A DNA stretch of 64,000 nucleotides from assembly GCF_019879105.1 (NCBI RefSeq), contig NZ_CP082249.1, positions 434,001 to 498,000 of the forward strand. Direction: 5' to 3'. The position numbers and the translations under genes are program-made. Origin of the DNA: Natrinema sp. SYSU A 869. GTDB taxonomy: Archaea > Halobacteriota > Halobacteria > Halobacteriales > Natrialbaceae. Below are positions 17,153 through 25,698 of this stretch, in pieces. The notes under the pieces were generated by a model. It saw only the letters and a program-made list of their open reading frames with translations, did no database searches and was not told where the DNA came from. Positions within the stretch are counted from its first letter, which is position 1; every line of letters begins with the position of its first letter.

Positions 17153-18808
17153 TCAGATCAATTCCGTCCGCCGAATTTTCCCCGTCGTGGTCGTCGGCAG
17201 TTCGTCGACGAATTCGATTTCGCGCGGGTACTCGTACGCTGCGACCGTTTCGCGGACGAGATCGCGGATCTCAGCCCGTAACTCGTCCGATCCCGTCTCC
17301 CCCGCGACCGGCTGGACGACTGCCTTGATGATCTCGCCGCGGGTCTCGTCGGGGACCCCGACGACGCCGACCTGTTCGACAGCTGCGTGCTCGAGGATCG
17401 CCTCCTCGACTTCCCGGGGCGCGACGCGGTAGCCGCTCGTGATGATGAGGTCGTCGTCACGCGAGACGAACCAGACGTATCCGTTCTCGTCACGTTTCGC
17501 GAGATCGCCGGTGAGGTGCCAGACGTCCGCACCCGCGTCCAGCGTCACTGCCGCGGTCTTCTCGGGCGCATTCCAATACTCCTCGAAGATCACGGGATCG
17601 TCGCCACGCCGGACAGCGATCTCACCTATTTCTCCCGATTCGACGGGCTCGCCGCTGTCGGGATCGATGACGTCGACGTCGTGGCCCGGGACGGGTTTTC
17701 CCATGCTCCCCGGTTTCGCGGGGAACCAGTCGCGGCAGTTCGTGACCAGCAGGTTCGCCTCCGTCTGCCCGTACAGTTCGTTGACGTCTGTTCCCGAGAG
17801 TTCTTCGTCGGCCCACTCGAGGATCTCGCTGGTCAGCGGTTCACCGCCCGAACAGATCGCCTCGAGCGAGAGGTCGTACCGCTCGGTCGGATCGTCGATC
17901 GCCATGAGCATCCGGATCGCCGTCGGTGGGATGAAGGCGTTCGTGACGTCGAACTCCGCGGCGATTTCGAACGCCCTCTCGGCGTCGAACGACCCCATCG
18001 GATAGCCGACGACCGGCCGGCCGTAGTGCCACGCCGGGAAAACGAGGTCGCCCAGCGCGCCGATCCATGCCCAGTCGGCGGGGGTCCAGTAGACCGCGTC
18101 GCCACGAACGTCCCGTTCGAAGTACATCGAAAACGCCGGGCAGTGGCCGACCCAGACGTCGTGCGTGTGGAGGACCCCCTTCGGATCGCCGGCGCTCCCG
18201 CTCGTATACATGATGATCGCGGGCATGTCGGCGTCCGTTTCGACGGTCTCGTACTCGTTCGAGCGACCGTTGACCGCTCCCTCGAATGTTCGGACGTCCG
18301 CCTCGCCGACGCGCGCTGCCACCGGGTCGGCATCGACGACCAGTACGTGCTCCAGGTCGGGACAGTCGGGTGCAACGGCTCGGATTGTCTCCCACTGGGC
18401 GGCGTCGACGACGGCGACTCGAGCCTCGCTGTCCCGCAGGCGATAGCGCAGGGCGTCGTCGCCGAACAGCACCGACAGCGGGAGCGATATCGCGCCGCGC
18501 TTCCAGCAGGCGAGATGCGTGAGGACGTTTGCCGGTTTCTGCGGGACGACGACCGCGACTCGATCCGCACGGTCGACGCCCATCGACTCGAGGGCGTTCG
18601 CGACGGCGTTCGATCGCCGATCGAGGTCGTCGAAGGTGTACGTCTCGCGGCGACCGTCCGGACGCGCCTGAAAGAGCGCCGGCCGATCACCGTCCGGATG
18701 CTTGCCAACCAGATCGATTGCAGCGTTGAAATCCGACGGAACGTCCCACGCGAACGACTCGCGTGCCGCGTCGTACGAGTCCTCGTCGAGCGTGATGTGC
18801 CACGCCAT
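17153..18808 (-). CDS. AMP-forming acyl-CoA synthetase (acetyl/medium-chain type)
   Basis: A 551-residue ANL-superfamily ligase that activates a carboxylic acid to acyl-AMP and then acyl-CoA. The P-loop-like motif is IIMYTSGSAGDPKGVLHTH; the adenylation motif ELYGQTEANLLV and hinge TGDLAKRDENGYVWFVSRDD are intact; the C-terminal catalytic Lys is in TTTTGKIRRTEL. The PADWAWIGAL segment is typical of the acetate/medium-chain AcsM-like branch, so short or medium acids are likely substrates. It converges with guaB, with stops 35 bases apart. Start ATG 18808 (MAWHITLDEDSYD). Confidence 0.92.
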   Translation of the reverse strand: MAWHITLDEDSYDAARESFAWDVPSDFNAAIDLVGKHPDGDRPALFQARPDGRRETYTFDDLDRRSNAVANALESMGVDRADRVAVVVPQKPANVLTHLACWKRGAISLPLSVLFGDDALRYRLRDSEARVAVVDAAQWETIRAVAPDCPDLEHVLVVDADPVAARVGEADVRTFEGAVNGRSNEYETVETDADMPAIIMYTSGSAGDPKGVLHTHDVWVGHCPAFSMYFERDVRGDAVYWTPADWAWIGALGDLVFPAWHYGRPVVGYPMGSFDAERAFEIAAEFDVTNAFIPPTAIRMLMAIDDPTERYDLSLEAICSGGEPLTSEILEWADEELSGTDVNELYGQTEANLLVTNCRDWFPAKPGSMGKPVPGHDVDVIDPDSGEPVESGEIGEIAVRRGDDPVIFEEYWNAPEKTAAVTLDAGADVWHLTGDLAKRDENGYVWFVSRDDDLIITSGYRVAPREVEEAILEHAAVEQVGVVGVPDETRGEIIKAVVQPVAGETGSDELRAEIRDLVRETVAAYEYPREIEFVDELPTTTTGKIRRTELI

Positions 18809-18879
18809 ATCAGATCGTACAACGAAGTTCGGGATAAACGGTCGGGCAGGGTGATCGCCGCGGGAGAACAGTATCGAGA

Positions 18880-19410
18880 TCAGAGGCGTGGGAACCGCGG
18901 CGTCTCGACGGTTACGTCGACGCCCTCGAGTCGCGGATCAGACCCCAGTTCGGTCATGAGTTCCCGCTGCGGGTCTGCGGTTCGTGATTGGTACAGCGTC
19001 CGCTCCTCGGGCTCAATGTCATCGCCCGACCGCCACTCAACGGCGAGTCGCGCTCGGCGAAGCCGCGTTCCGGTAACAAGGTGGAGTTGCTCGAGGGCCT
19101 CGAGCGGGACGGCGAAGTTTCGCTCGTCGTAGGTCGCGACGGCGTCGGGCGGCAGGTCTGCGACCACGTCTCGGTCGCGTTCGCCCATGTCTGCTCGCAA
19201 GAGCAGCGATCGATAGGATTCACCGACGAAACACCACAGCAGCCGCTCGTTGGTCAAGACCAGCTCCCAGAACTCGATCGAGTTCGGTCGCTGGCGGAAC
19301 CAGTGCGTAAGCCGGGCGATGACGGGTTCGGTCGGCATCGTGGGGTCGGCCGCGTTCGGTTCGGGATCAGTGCGTTCGTCGGTCGAATGAGGTGTGTGAT
19401 TGGAACGCAT
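18880..19410 (-). CDS. Hypothetical protein coupled to the SSS symporter
   Basis: A 176-residue soluble protein. The N-terminal 24 residues are polar and may be dispensable (an internal ATG at 19338 begins MPTEPVIARLTHWF). The core carries ELVLTNERLLWCFVGESYRS and a mixed alpha/beta pattern resembling small membrane-proximal regulatory folds, but no family is recognised. Its ATG lies three bases after the symporter stop, so the two are probably cotranscribed and this protein may assist or regulate the transporter. The last residues (RFPRL) precede the divergent synthetase promoter. Confidence 0.7.
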   Translation of the reverse strand: MRSNHTPHSTDERTDPEPNAADPTMPTEPVIARLTHWFRQRPNSIEFWELVLTNERLLWCFVGESYRSLLLRADMGERDRDVVADLPPDAVATYDERNFAVPLEALEQLHLVTGTRLRRARLAVEWRSGDDIEPEERTLYQSRTADPQRELMTELGSDPRLEGVDVTVETPRFPRL

Positions 19411-19413
19411 AGA

Positions 19414-21000
19414 TTAGCGCTCAAGCAGTGCGTGGAGGTCCACGGGCAGGTCGTCGCCGGTCTGCGTCGCGAGCGAGACGCCGATGAACAGGACGATTGC
19501 GACGAGCAGTGCAACGGTGCCGACCGGGAACACGTCCGGGAAGGGGTAGGTCGCCATGATCCCCTCGGCGAGGGCCCCGTAGCCGGCGACGTCTGCAGCC
19601 ATCGGCACGGCGCTGTAGACGATGTTGACGGCGAGTCCGCCGAGGATCGCGACGATCGCGCCCCACTTCGTCGCGCCCTTCCAGTTCATCCCGAAGACGG
19701 CGATCGGAACGAACGCCGCGGCGAAGAAGCCCCAGCCGATCGTTCCGAGAATCCCCACCAGCGCGTCGGAGAAGTAGACGACGCCCGTCGCGAGGATCGT
19801 CAGGCCAGCCAGCGCCGCCTGTGTGACCCGGAGCTCGGTCCTGTCGTCCTCGATCGGTTTGCCCAGCGCTCGCGGAATGTCTCGAGAGATGGCTGCCGCA
19901 CCGATGTTGAGAAACGAGTCGCTCGTCGACATGATCGCAGCGAGCAACGCTGCGAGGATGAGTCCGGCGACGACGCTCGGCGTGTACTCGAGGACGAAGA
20001 CGGGGCCGACCTCGCTCGCACTGAACGTCTCCTGAATCTCGCCGGCCTCGACCATCGAGCGCATCGAGAGCCCCGCCGAGAAGGCGATCAGGCTCGAGAT
20101 AGCATAGGAGAGGGCGGCGATCGGCGCGCCCCACTTCAGGATCTCGAGGTTGCGGCTCATGTAGAACTTCGTGATCAGGTGGGGTTGACCGGCGGAGCCG
20201 ACCGAGAAGAGGATCCACCACGCGACGCCGACGAGGACGGCCGTCGTCGTGCCCCCCATCGCACCGAACGGCGAGACGAGGGCCGGGTCGGCGGTCGCGA
20301 GATTGCGGGAGATAGTTTCCATTCCGCCGCCAAAGGACATGGCGTAGGCGAAGACAAACACCGCGCCGGTGATCATCGTCAGCGCTTGCAGGAAGTCGGT
20401 CCAGACGCCGGCGATCATTCCGCCGAGCATGCTGTACAGCAATAGGATGAGTGCGCCACCGAGCAGTCCCCAGATAACCGGAATCCCGAAGATTGCACGC
20501 ATGACGAACTGCAGCGCCGCGAGGTTCGTCGCGAGGTAGGCGATCACGCCGACGATAACTGCGAGACCGGTGAGCCCGCGGACCCAGTCGCTCTCGTAGC
20601 GGACGTACATCCCGTCGGCCAGCGTCAGAACGTTTCTGATATCCGCGAGCAATCGCAGCCGCTTGGCGAGGACGACCCAGGTGATGAGAAAGCCAAGCGG
20701 CGCGGTAAAGAAGATCCAGAGCGACGTCGTCCCGAACTCGTAGACGAGTTCGGGGCCGCCGACGAAGCCGAAGCCGGACTGGATGACGGAGAATGCGGTC
20801 ATCGCGAGCACCCAGGTCCCGATGCTCTTCCCGGTGATGAGGAAGTCCCCGGTCGTCTGCGTGCGCGTGTATCCCCACACGCCGATCAGAACGACGATCA
20901 ATAGGTACACCGCGCCGAACCCGAGGATGATCGGATCGTCTGCAACCGGGATCCCTTCGGTTTGCAGCGGACTCAACGAGAGTGCAGTTCCGTCAGTCAT
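19414..21000 (-). CDS. Sodium:solute symporter (SSS family)
   Basis: A 528-residue transporter with about 13 membrane helices. The N-terminus is acidic and polar before the first helix (IILGFGAVYLLIVVLIGVWG). Family landmarks include GKSIGTWVLAMTAFSVIQSG in the first repeat, GGMIAGVWTDFLQALTM, and AAIMSTSDSFLNIGAAAISR, where the Ser/Asp-rich stretch lines the sodium site. It couples sodium entry to uptake of an organic solute; by similarity to PutP/PanF-type members this could be an amino or carboxylic acid, unproven here. Start at ATG 21000, overlapping the upstream small gene by 8 bases; longer frames add non-family sequence. Confidence 0.92.
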   Translation of the reverse strand: MTDGTALSLSPLQTEGIPVADDPIILGFGAVYLLIVVLIGVWGYTRTQTTGDFLITGKSIGTWVLAMTAFSVIQSGFGFVGGPELVYEFGTTSLWIFFTAPLGFLITWVVLAKRLRLLADIRNVLTLADGMYVRYESDWVRGLTGLAVIVGVIAYLATNLAALQFVMRAIFGIPVIWGLLGGALILLLYSMLGGMIAGVWTDFLQALTMITGAVFVFAYAMSFGGGMETISRNLATADPALVSPFGAMGGTTTAVLVGVAWWILFSVGSAGQPHLITKFYMSRNLEILKWGAPIAALSYAISSLIAFSAGLSMRSMVEAGEIQETFSASEVGPVFVLEYTPSVVAGLILAALLAAIMSTSDSFLNIGAAAISRDIPRALGKPIEDDRTELRVTQAALAGLTILATGVVYFSDALVGILGTIGWGFFAAAFVPIAVFGMNWKGATKWGAIVAILGGLAVNIVYSAVPMAADVAGYGALAEGIMATYPFPDVFPVGTVALLVAIVLFIGVSLATQTGDDLPVDLHALLER

Positions 21001-21502
21001 CGTCGCCCTCCACGTCGGCCGTGCCGTCGAGTCCGTCCGTTCCCGTCGTCCTATCGATTTTCCGAGGTGCGAGGGGGAGTTCCGCATCGCGCTGTCGGTC
21101 TCGAGCCTCATCGATGATGTCGTCAACGATCGGCTCGCCGCCGATCCGGTCAAAAATCAACGAGTAGTAGATCGCCGCGAACGCTGGCGCAAGCCACAGA
21201 AGCCCGAAGTACACGAGCGTCGGCATCGGCACGCCGAGCACGTAGGTGTAGCTCGTGACGTCCGGGTTCCACAGCAGCCAGATCCCTGTGAGCCCCGCAA
21301 GGAACATGCCGGCGAGCCCCGCGATGAGACCGGTGTACGGCTCGAGGAAGGAGCCGCGATGTTCGGTCGATGCGCCGGCGACGACTGCGAGGATGAATAT
21401 CGCGGCGACGTAGGAAAAGACACGATACCAGCCGAGGCTCGCCGTGAGCAGCGCTCCGGCTGCGAGAACGCCGATCGCCGCCATCAGCGTGTTTCGGGCC
21501 AC
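20993..21502 (-). CDS. Small membrane partner of the SSS symporter
   Basis: A predicted 169-residue protein with four helices (ATG-proximal AAIGVLAAGALLTASLGWY; YVAAIFILAVVAG; GLIAGLAGMFLAGLTGIWLL; YFGLLWLAPAFAAIYYSLIF) and a charged tail that ends ADVEGDDD. Its stop overlaps the symporter start, so the pair is translationally coupled, as small DUF3311-like subunits are with SSS carriers in other organisms. The start is uncertain: GTG 21502 gives a polar residue or two before the first helix; ATG 21484 is the alternative. Earlier Met codons add Cys/Arg-rich sequence unlike a haloarchaeal protein. Confidence 0.7.
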   Translation of the reverse strand: MARNTLMAAIGVLAAGALLTASLGWYRVFSYVAAIFILAVVAGASTEHRGSFLEPYTGLIAGLAGMFLAGLTGIWLLWNPDVTSYTYVLGVPMPTLVYFGLLWLAPAFAAIYYSLIFDRIGGEPIVDDIIDEARDRQRDAELPLAPRKIDRTTGTDGLDGTADVEGDDD

Positions 21503-21854
21503 ACTATCCCTCCCGTCCGCGGTCCGGGATCCTCTCCCATTCCGTTTCGCGCACACTGAACTGGCGCACCCGGTCGCTCGCGCCGCGACCGATACATCCG
21601 TCCCGATCGCCGACTTCGATACTATCGGTAGCAACCACCATGACCCTGTACCACGCACGAAAATACGGACTACTATTTGAATAATTCGACAGTACGGCGG
21701 CTATGAGTGAGTAAGAACATCTTATCGGCGAATTGAGCGTGATCTCACCTGATATCTGTCGATACGGCCACAGGGGGTCGGCCGAACTGGGCGATGAGCT
21801 GCTCGAGGTCGATCACGAGTGTGGCTCGACGGCGGCCCGCGCGACGGGCGGACC
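21503..21854. other. Intergenic stretch, possible promoter only
   Basis: Between the symporter operon and the kinase-like gene I see no gene. An AT-rich block around 21663-21685 (reading TTATTCAAATAGT on the minus strand) could be the symporter-operon promoter, which would leave a leader of about 150 bases. Confidence 0.35.
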
Positions 21855-22466
21855 CTAGACGTCCATGGACGGGGTCGTGAACGATCCCTCGTCGAGTTCC
21901 GGATCGTACTCTTCGATCGCGGCTCGGACGAGAGTGAACACGCCGGTCTTGCTCCAGCGTGCGGTATTGATGTGGAGGTCGTAGAACGTCCGGTTACCGA
22001 TGTCGATCTCGTAGTAGGACTGGTATCGACCGGCCTCGCTGACCTCCCGAACTCGCATTTCCGCTTCGGTTTCCATGCGGTCGTCGATGCGGTTGAGTCG
22101 GACGTCTTCTGGCGCGTCGAGCCAAATCCGAAGATCCGCGCGGTCGCCGGCGAGCCAGCCCGCCAGCCGCGACTCGAGGATAAATGGTTTGTTGGCCATG
22201 CCCCACTTCTCGGCGATCTGTTGGAGCCGCTGATCGAGCGCACGGTCGATCTCGTCGGACTCGTCGGCCTTCGCGGTCAGCTGGTTGAGGTTCATGTCCC
22301 GATCGTCGGCGAGTTCGCGGAAGATGTCGCCGCCGGAGACGTACGGACAGCCCATCGCATCGGCGAGCCGTTTACACAGCGTCGTCGCGCCACAGCCCGG
22401 TGGTCCAGACACGGTCACGAAAAGCGTCGTGTCGATACCCTCACTCGAACTGTCTTGTACAGGCAT
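21855..22466 (-). CDS. Cytidylate kinase-like P-loop nucleoside monophosphate kinase
   Basis: A 203-residue kinase. The P-loop GPPGCGATTLCKRLADAM is followed by YVSGGDIFRELADDR, matching archaeal Cmk, and by the lid-proximal RLAGWLAGDRADLRIWLDAP. ESRLAGWL and YYEIDIGNRTFYDLHINT are close to the haloarchaeal CMP kinase pattern. It probably transfers phosphate from ATP to CMP/dCMP. Haloarchaea usually carry cmk in a ribosomal/secY neighbourhood, so this copy may be a paralogue with altered specificity; the unusual P-loop (GCGATT in place of GSGKST, the Lys missing) supports caution. Start at ATG 22466 (MPVQDSSSEG). Confidence 0.82.
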   Translation of the reverse strand: MPVQDSSSEGIDTTLFVTVSGPPGCGATTLCKRLADAMGCPYVSGGDIFRELADDRDMNLNQLTAKADESDEIDRALDQRLQQIAEKWGMANKPFILESRLAGWLAGDRADLRIWLDAPEDVRLNRIDDRMETEAEMRVREVSEAGRYQSYYEIDIGNRTFYDLHINTARWSKTGVFTLVRAAIEEYDPELDEGSFTTPSMDV

Positions 22467-22538
22467 ACGTCGATGGTCTCGGTCCCTCATCAACAAGCTT
22501 CCCCTCCTCGCTCGAGCGCGAACCGATTGTCACTCGAG

Positions 22539-23017
22539 TTACTGCGGAACGAACGTGTTCCCGCACTCGGTACACGTCAGCCGAAAGGCCCCCTCGTCGG
22601 TGAGCTCGAGGCCGTGGCCAATCTCGGCTTCACAGTCCTGACAGTAGACCAGTGACTCGATCTGCTCCCAGTCGTGTTTGGACTTGGGCGCGCCGAAGGC
22701 GAAGCCGATGACTCGTTCGTCGGTGTTGTTGTAGCCGTGCTGGAAGTCGCCGGGATCGAACCGGATCACCTCGCCCTCGTCGACGGTGACCTCTCCGTCC
22801 TCCGTGTCAAACGTCGCGGTCCCCTCTTGGACGTAGAAGACCTCCTCCTGATCGTGGTGGGTATGCATCCCGCCCGAGAACGACTCGTCAGGCTCGAGTT
22901 CGAAGTAGTTCATCGCGAAGTCCGAAACCCGAGCGCGTCGGAGATGGGCCGTCTGACCGAGTGGACTTCCATCGGATTGATTTCGGTGTCAACGTCGTCG
23001 ATTGCGACTTTCTCCAT
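22539..23017 (-). pseudogene. Cupin protein with C-terminal zinc ribbon, frameshifted
   Basis: From ATG 23017 a 35-codon frame (MEKVAIDDVDTEINPMEVHS...) stops at 22910; the same protein continues in another frame from the ATG at 22913 (MNYFELEPDESFSGGMHTHH). Adding one base near 22914-22930 joins them as LGF-x-DFAMNYFELEP, the order I remember for intact haloarchaeal cupins. The joined protein is about 159 residues: cupin motif 1 GGMHTHHDQEEVFYVQEG, motif 2 PGDFQHGYNN, then C-x2-C pairs (YCQDCEAE, CTECGNTF). It may bind metal and a small ligand. The 124-residue downstream frame would otherwise lack the first strand. Confidence 0.65.
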
Positions 23018-23255
23018 GCGTGGTTGTTCATCTCTCGATGCAAAATTCAGTGGGTGTGGATAACTGACGTGGAGCGCCGTGGGGTCTGCCCTATGACTGC
23101 TAGTGACGAATCGCTCGCTCAGTCTCGAAGAGGTTCCTCGAGGGGACTCGCGGTCGATGACCGCCGGGACAGAGCGGGCGCGAAAACAGGTCGCTGCCGG
23201 CTATGTCCCAGCCGGAAGAGTAACGCATACGGTCGTCCGACCCGGAGACCGATAC

Positions 23256-23816
23256 GTGAATCGCCGTACGGTACTTCGGACCGCTGGGGTGGCCGTGATC
23301 GTGGGACTCTCGGGCTGTCTCGAGGCGTTCAAGGAGCACTATAAGGGGAGTTTCCAGGGGCTGGTCCCCATCGAGATCCACAGCGAAGCTGAGCACCACT
23401 ACGACCTTACGCTCGAGGCCTACGAGACCGGAACGAACCGGCAGACCTACGACGAGAGTTACACAGTCACGGCGAACCAGTCGGCGTCGCCCCCGCACCT
23501 CGAAGCGATCGAACAGACCCTCCGCGTGGTCAAGTACGGACGGGACGGCGAGGAGCTGGCGTTCAAGGAGGCCACGATCACGCCGAGCACGAAGCTCGTG
23601 AACGTCCGGCTCACCGACGACGACCTCATACTGGACGTCCAACGTGGTGAGGGAGCGGACGACTCAGGTCCGACGGCCGGGCCCGAACCGGAGGGACCCG
23701 CGACGAACGAATCTGGACCAGACGGATCTCCAGCGAACGAGTCCAGTCCGAACGACCCCGAGACGACCGACAGCGACGCGCCAGCCAACGAAAGCAACAC
23801 TTCGACCGACGAGTAA
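23256..23816 (+). CDS. Predicted lipoprotein with disordered Thr/Asn/Ser tail
   Basis: From the GTG at 23256 the 186-residue protein begins VNRRTVLRTAGVAVIVGL, a twin-arginine-like signal, then a lipobox LSGC, so it is likely exported folded and anchored by Cys. The mature part (about residues 25-125) is a beta-rich domain with NQSASPPHLEAIEQTLRVVK. The last 55 residues are Asn-Glu-Ser/Thr repeats (ATNESGPDG, ANESSPND, ANESNTSTDE), a glycosylation-prone linker facing outside. Upstream in-frame ATGs (from 23103) would bury the signal. Ligand unknown. It converges with the YcaO gene. Confidence 0.75.
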   Translation: MNRRTVLRTAGVAVIVGLSGCLEAFKEHYKGSFQGLVPIEIHSEAEHHYDLTLEAYETGTNRQTYDESYTVTANQSASPPHLEAIEQTLRVVKYGRDGEELAFKEATITPSTKLVNVRLTDDDLILDVQRGEGADDSGPTAGPEPEGPATNESGPDGSPANESSPNDPETTDSDAPANESNTSTDE

Positions 23817-23838
23817 CGAGCGCGAACGGCGACCGCGG

Positions 23839-25602
23839 TCAGGGGTAGGGATGGAACGGCCGCTCGAGGCGCGGTTCAAAGCCGAGTTCGTTCGGGACGG
23901 TCCGCGCCCGCTCGCCGAAGAACGGTTCCCCGGTGAACAGCGGTTGTGCGCCGGGGACCAGCACCCGGACGGCCTCGAACCCGATTTCGTCGATATCGCG
24001 GGTCGTCAACCGGGCCGCGTACGGCGTCAGTCCGGCATCGGCCGTCCGCGAACACAGCGCCTCGAGCCGATCGGTACCGGTCGGCACGGGATCGGGACCG
24101 ACGCTCGCCGCCGGAACCGTTCGCTCGGTGTCGACGAACGCTCGTACGCGCTCCGGGAACGACGCGTACGCACCGATTTCTCCGCCGGCATCGTTGGCGT
24201 CCTCGGGACCGAGGTTCCGCAGCTCCATCCAGTTTTGCAGCGCCTCCTCGAGCGCCGACGTCGCGGCCGCCGCGGCGTCGAGCCCGGCCGCCGAGCCGAC
24301 GGCGAAAGCCGGCCAGGAGTCGTCATCGGCCGAGACCGCGTCGGTTCCCTCGAGCGCGTCCGGCTTACGGTGAACCGCCACGGCGACGACTGGGACGTCG
24401 ATATCCTGCGTGACAAGCAGCGGCGTCACCGACAGCCCCTCACTCCGGGCGCGTCGCTCGAGCGCGTCGAACGCGTCCGTCTCGACCGATAATCCGAGCG
24501 GGTCGAACGTCGAGTACCACGCGAGCATCGCCGCGTCGCGCTCGATGACCTCCGTCAGCCCGGAGACAAGCGCGTCGACGGTCGAGGAACCCAGCCCCAA
24601 CCCGGTTGTGATCGCCGGGACCAGCGACTCGCCGGGCTGGGGGAACTGGACCGCCGCAGCGGGCAGGTGTGCTTGTTCGCCGGTCGTGAGGTCCTCGCCC
24701 GGAACCCAGCGGTGCTCGTCACTCGCGTCGTCGGCCGGCGCGTCGTCCGGCCGGACGAGTGCCGTCGGGGCGACCGCGTTCTCGAGGTCGGCCTCGCTCG
24801 CGTGGACGAAGTCGTCCTCGCGGTAGACGCCGGCGCAGTAGCGCTCGAGCCCCTCGCCGACGGCCTTCATCAGCGCGGCGTTCCAGTCGATCGCGACGCC
24901 GGCGGCCTGTCGCGGCGCGCTGGCATCGCTGTACGCGGCCGTGTCCGCGACCGTCGACAGGTAGTAGGGGGCCGGGAACGACTCGATCTCGCCAATGCTC
25001 GTGATAGGTCCGACGCGGTCGTCGATCGCCCCTTCGGCATGTTCGACCGCGGCATCGAGAGCGAGCGTCTCCGCGTCGCGCTCGAGCTGCCGATCCCGGT
25101 CGCCGTCGGCACACTCACACCCGGGAACGGGCAGGAACCGGCGTCGAGCGTGAGGAACCTCGAGTACCTGCCCCAGAATCGATCGCTCATCGCCGGAGAG
25201 GACGCGCACGCACTCCCGGCCGGCGATCGCGCCGGCGAGTCGCGCCGCACTACGATCGGCCTGTGGGCCGTCTGCCCGCTCCTCGAGATTCGATGCGACG
25301 CGCGCGCGGAGACAGTCGAAGCAGCCCGTTGCGGGCGCGAATCCGGATATCGCGGCGTCGATGTCCGGAATCGGGTGGCCGCCGCCGCCGCCGATCTCGA
25401 TGGCGATCCAGGGCGTTCCGCCCGTCCGGGCGGCCTCGTTGGCCCGGTCGAACGCGGGCGACCCGGTGACGTCGCTGACGACCGCGAAGCGAGCGTCTGT
25501 GAGATCTATCGGATCGGCGTCACGAACGCCGATGTCGACGTCATCGAGCGCGGTGACGACCGCTTCCCGAACTGGATCGTCACCCACGACGTGGACTTGC
25601 AT
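23839..25602 (-). CDS. YcaO-domain cyclodehydratase-like protein with E1-like N-terminal part
   Basis: A 587-residue protein (ATG 25602, MQVHVVGDDPVREAV). The first 170 residues form a Rossmann-like, E1/ThiF-derived segment with Cys pairs GCFDCLRARV and VPGCECADG, the four-Cys zinc pattern of azoline-forming cyclodehydratases. The YcaO domain follows, with ATP-binding acidic residues in GEGLERYCAG, SGLTEVIERDAAML and ATSALEEALQNWMELRN. The C-terminus is proline-spaced (RPFHPYP), as in azoline-forming YcaO enzymes. The family uses ATP to activate peptide amide oxygen for azoline, thioamide or amidine formation. No precursor peptide or dehydrogenase gene is visible nearby, so its substrate is open. 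Confidence 0.85.
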   Translation of the reverse strand: MQVHVVGDDPVREAVVTALDDVDIGVRDADPIDLTDARFAVVSDVTGSPAFDRANEAARTGGTPWIAIEIGGGGGHPIPDIDAAISGFAPATGCFDCLRARVASNLEERADGPQADRSAARLAGAIAGRECVRVLSGDERSILGQVLEVPHARRRFLPVPGCECADGDRDRQLERDAETLALDAAVEHAEGAIDDRVGPITSIGEIESFPAPYYLSTVADTAAYSDASAPRQAAGVAIDWNAALMKAVGEGLERYCAGVYREDDFVHASEADLENAVAPTALVRPDDAPADDASDEHRWVPGEDLTTGEQAHLPAAAVQFPQPGESLVPAITTGLGLGSSTVDALVSGLTEVIERDAAMLAWYSTFDPLGLSVETDAFDALERRARSEGLSVTPLLVTQDIDVPVVAVAVHRKPDALEGTDAVSADDDSWPAFAVGSAAGLDAAAAATSALEEALQNWMELRNLGPEDANDAGGEIGAYASFPERVRAFVDTERTVPAASVGPDPVPTGTDRLEALCSRTADAGLTPYAARLTTRDIDEIGFEAVRVLVPGAQPLFTGEPFFGERARTVPNELGFEPRLERPFHPYP

Positions 25603-25698
25603 ACCCCTACCTGCTGGCGCGGACGGCAAAAACGCCCCGCTCGAGCGTCGCCGGACGGTTCGGAGGGCCCGAGGACGCCGGCGAGTCAGATCTGCTTC

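Noticed and set aside
17387..20445. Two very long plus-strand frames (over 480 codons each) opposite the synthetase and symporter
   Set aside because: Both are antisense shadows of well-conserved genes; their composition is Arg/Asp/Val-rich with no domain.
22539..22913. The ATG at 22913 as the natural cupin start
   Set aside because: It would remove the first conserved segment, which is present just upstream in another frame.
22467..23838. A RiPP precursor gene beside the YcaO gene
   Set aside because: The only small gene nearby is a lipoprotein with signal peptide and a Thr/Asn/Ser linker that has no leader-core layout.
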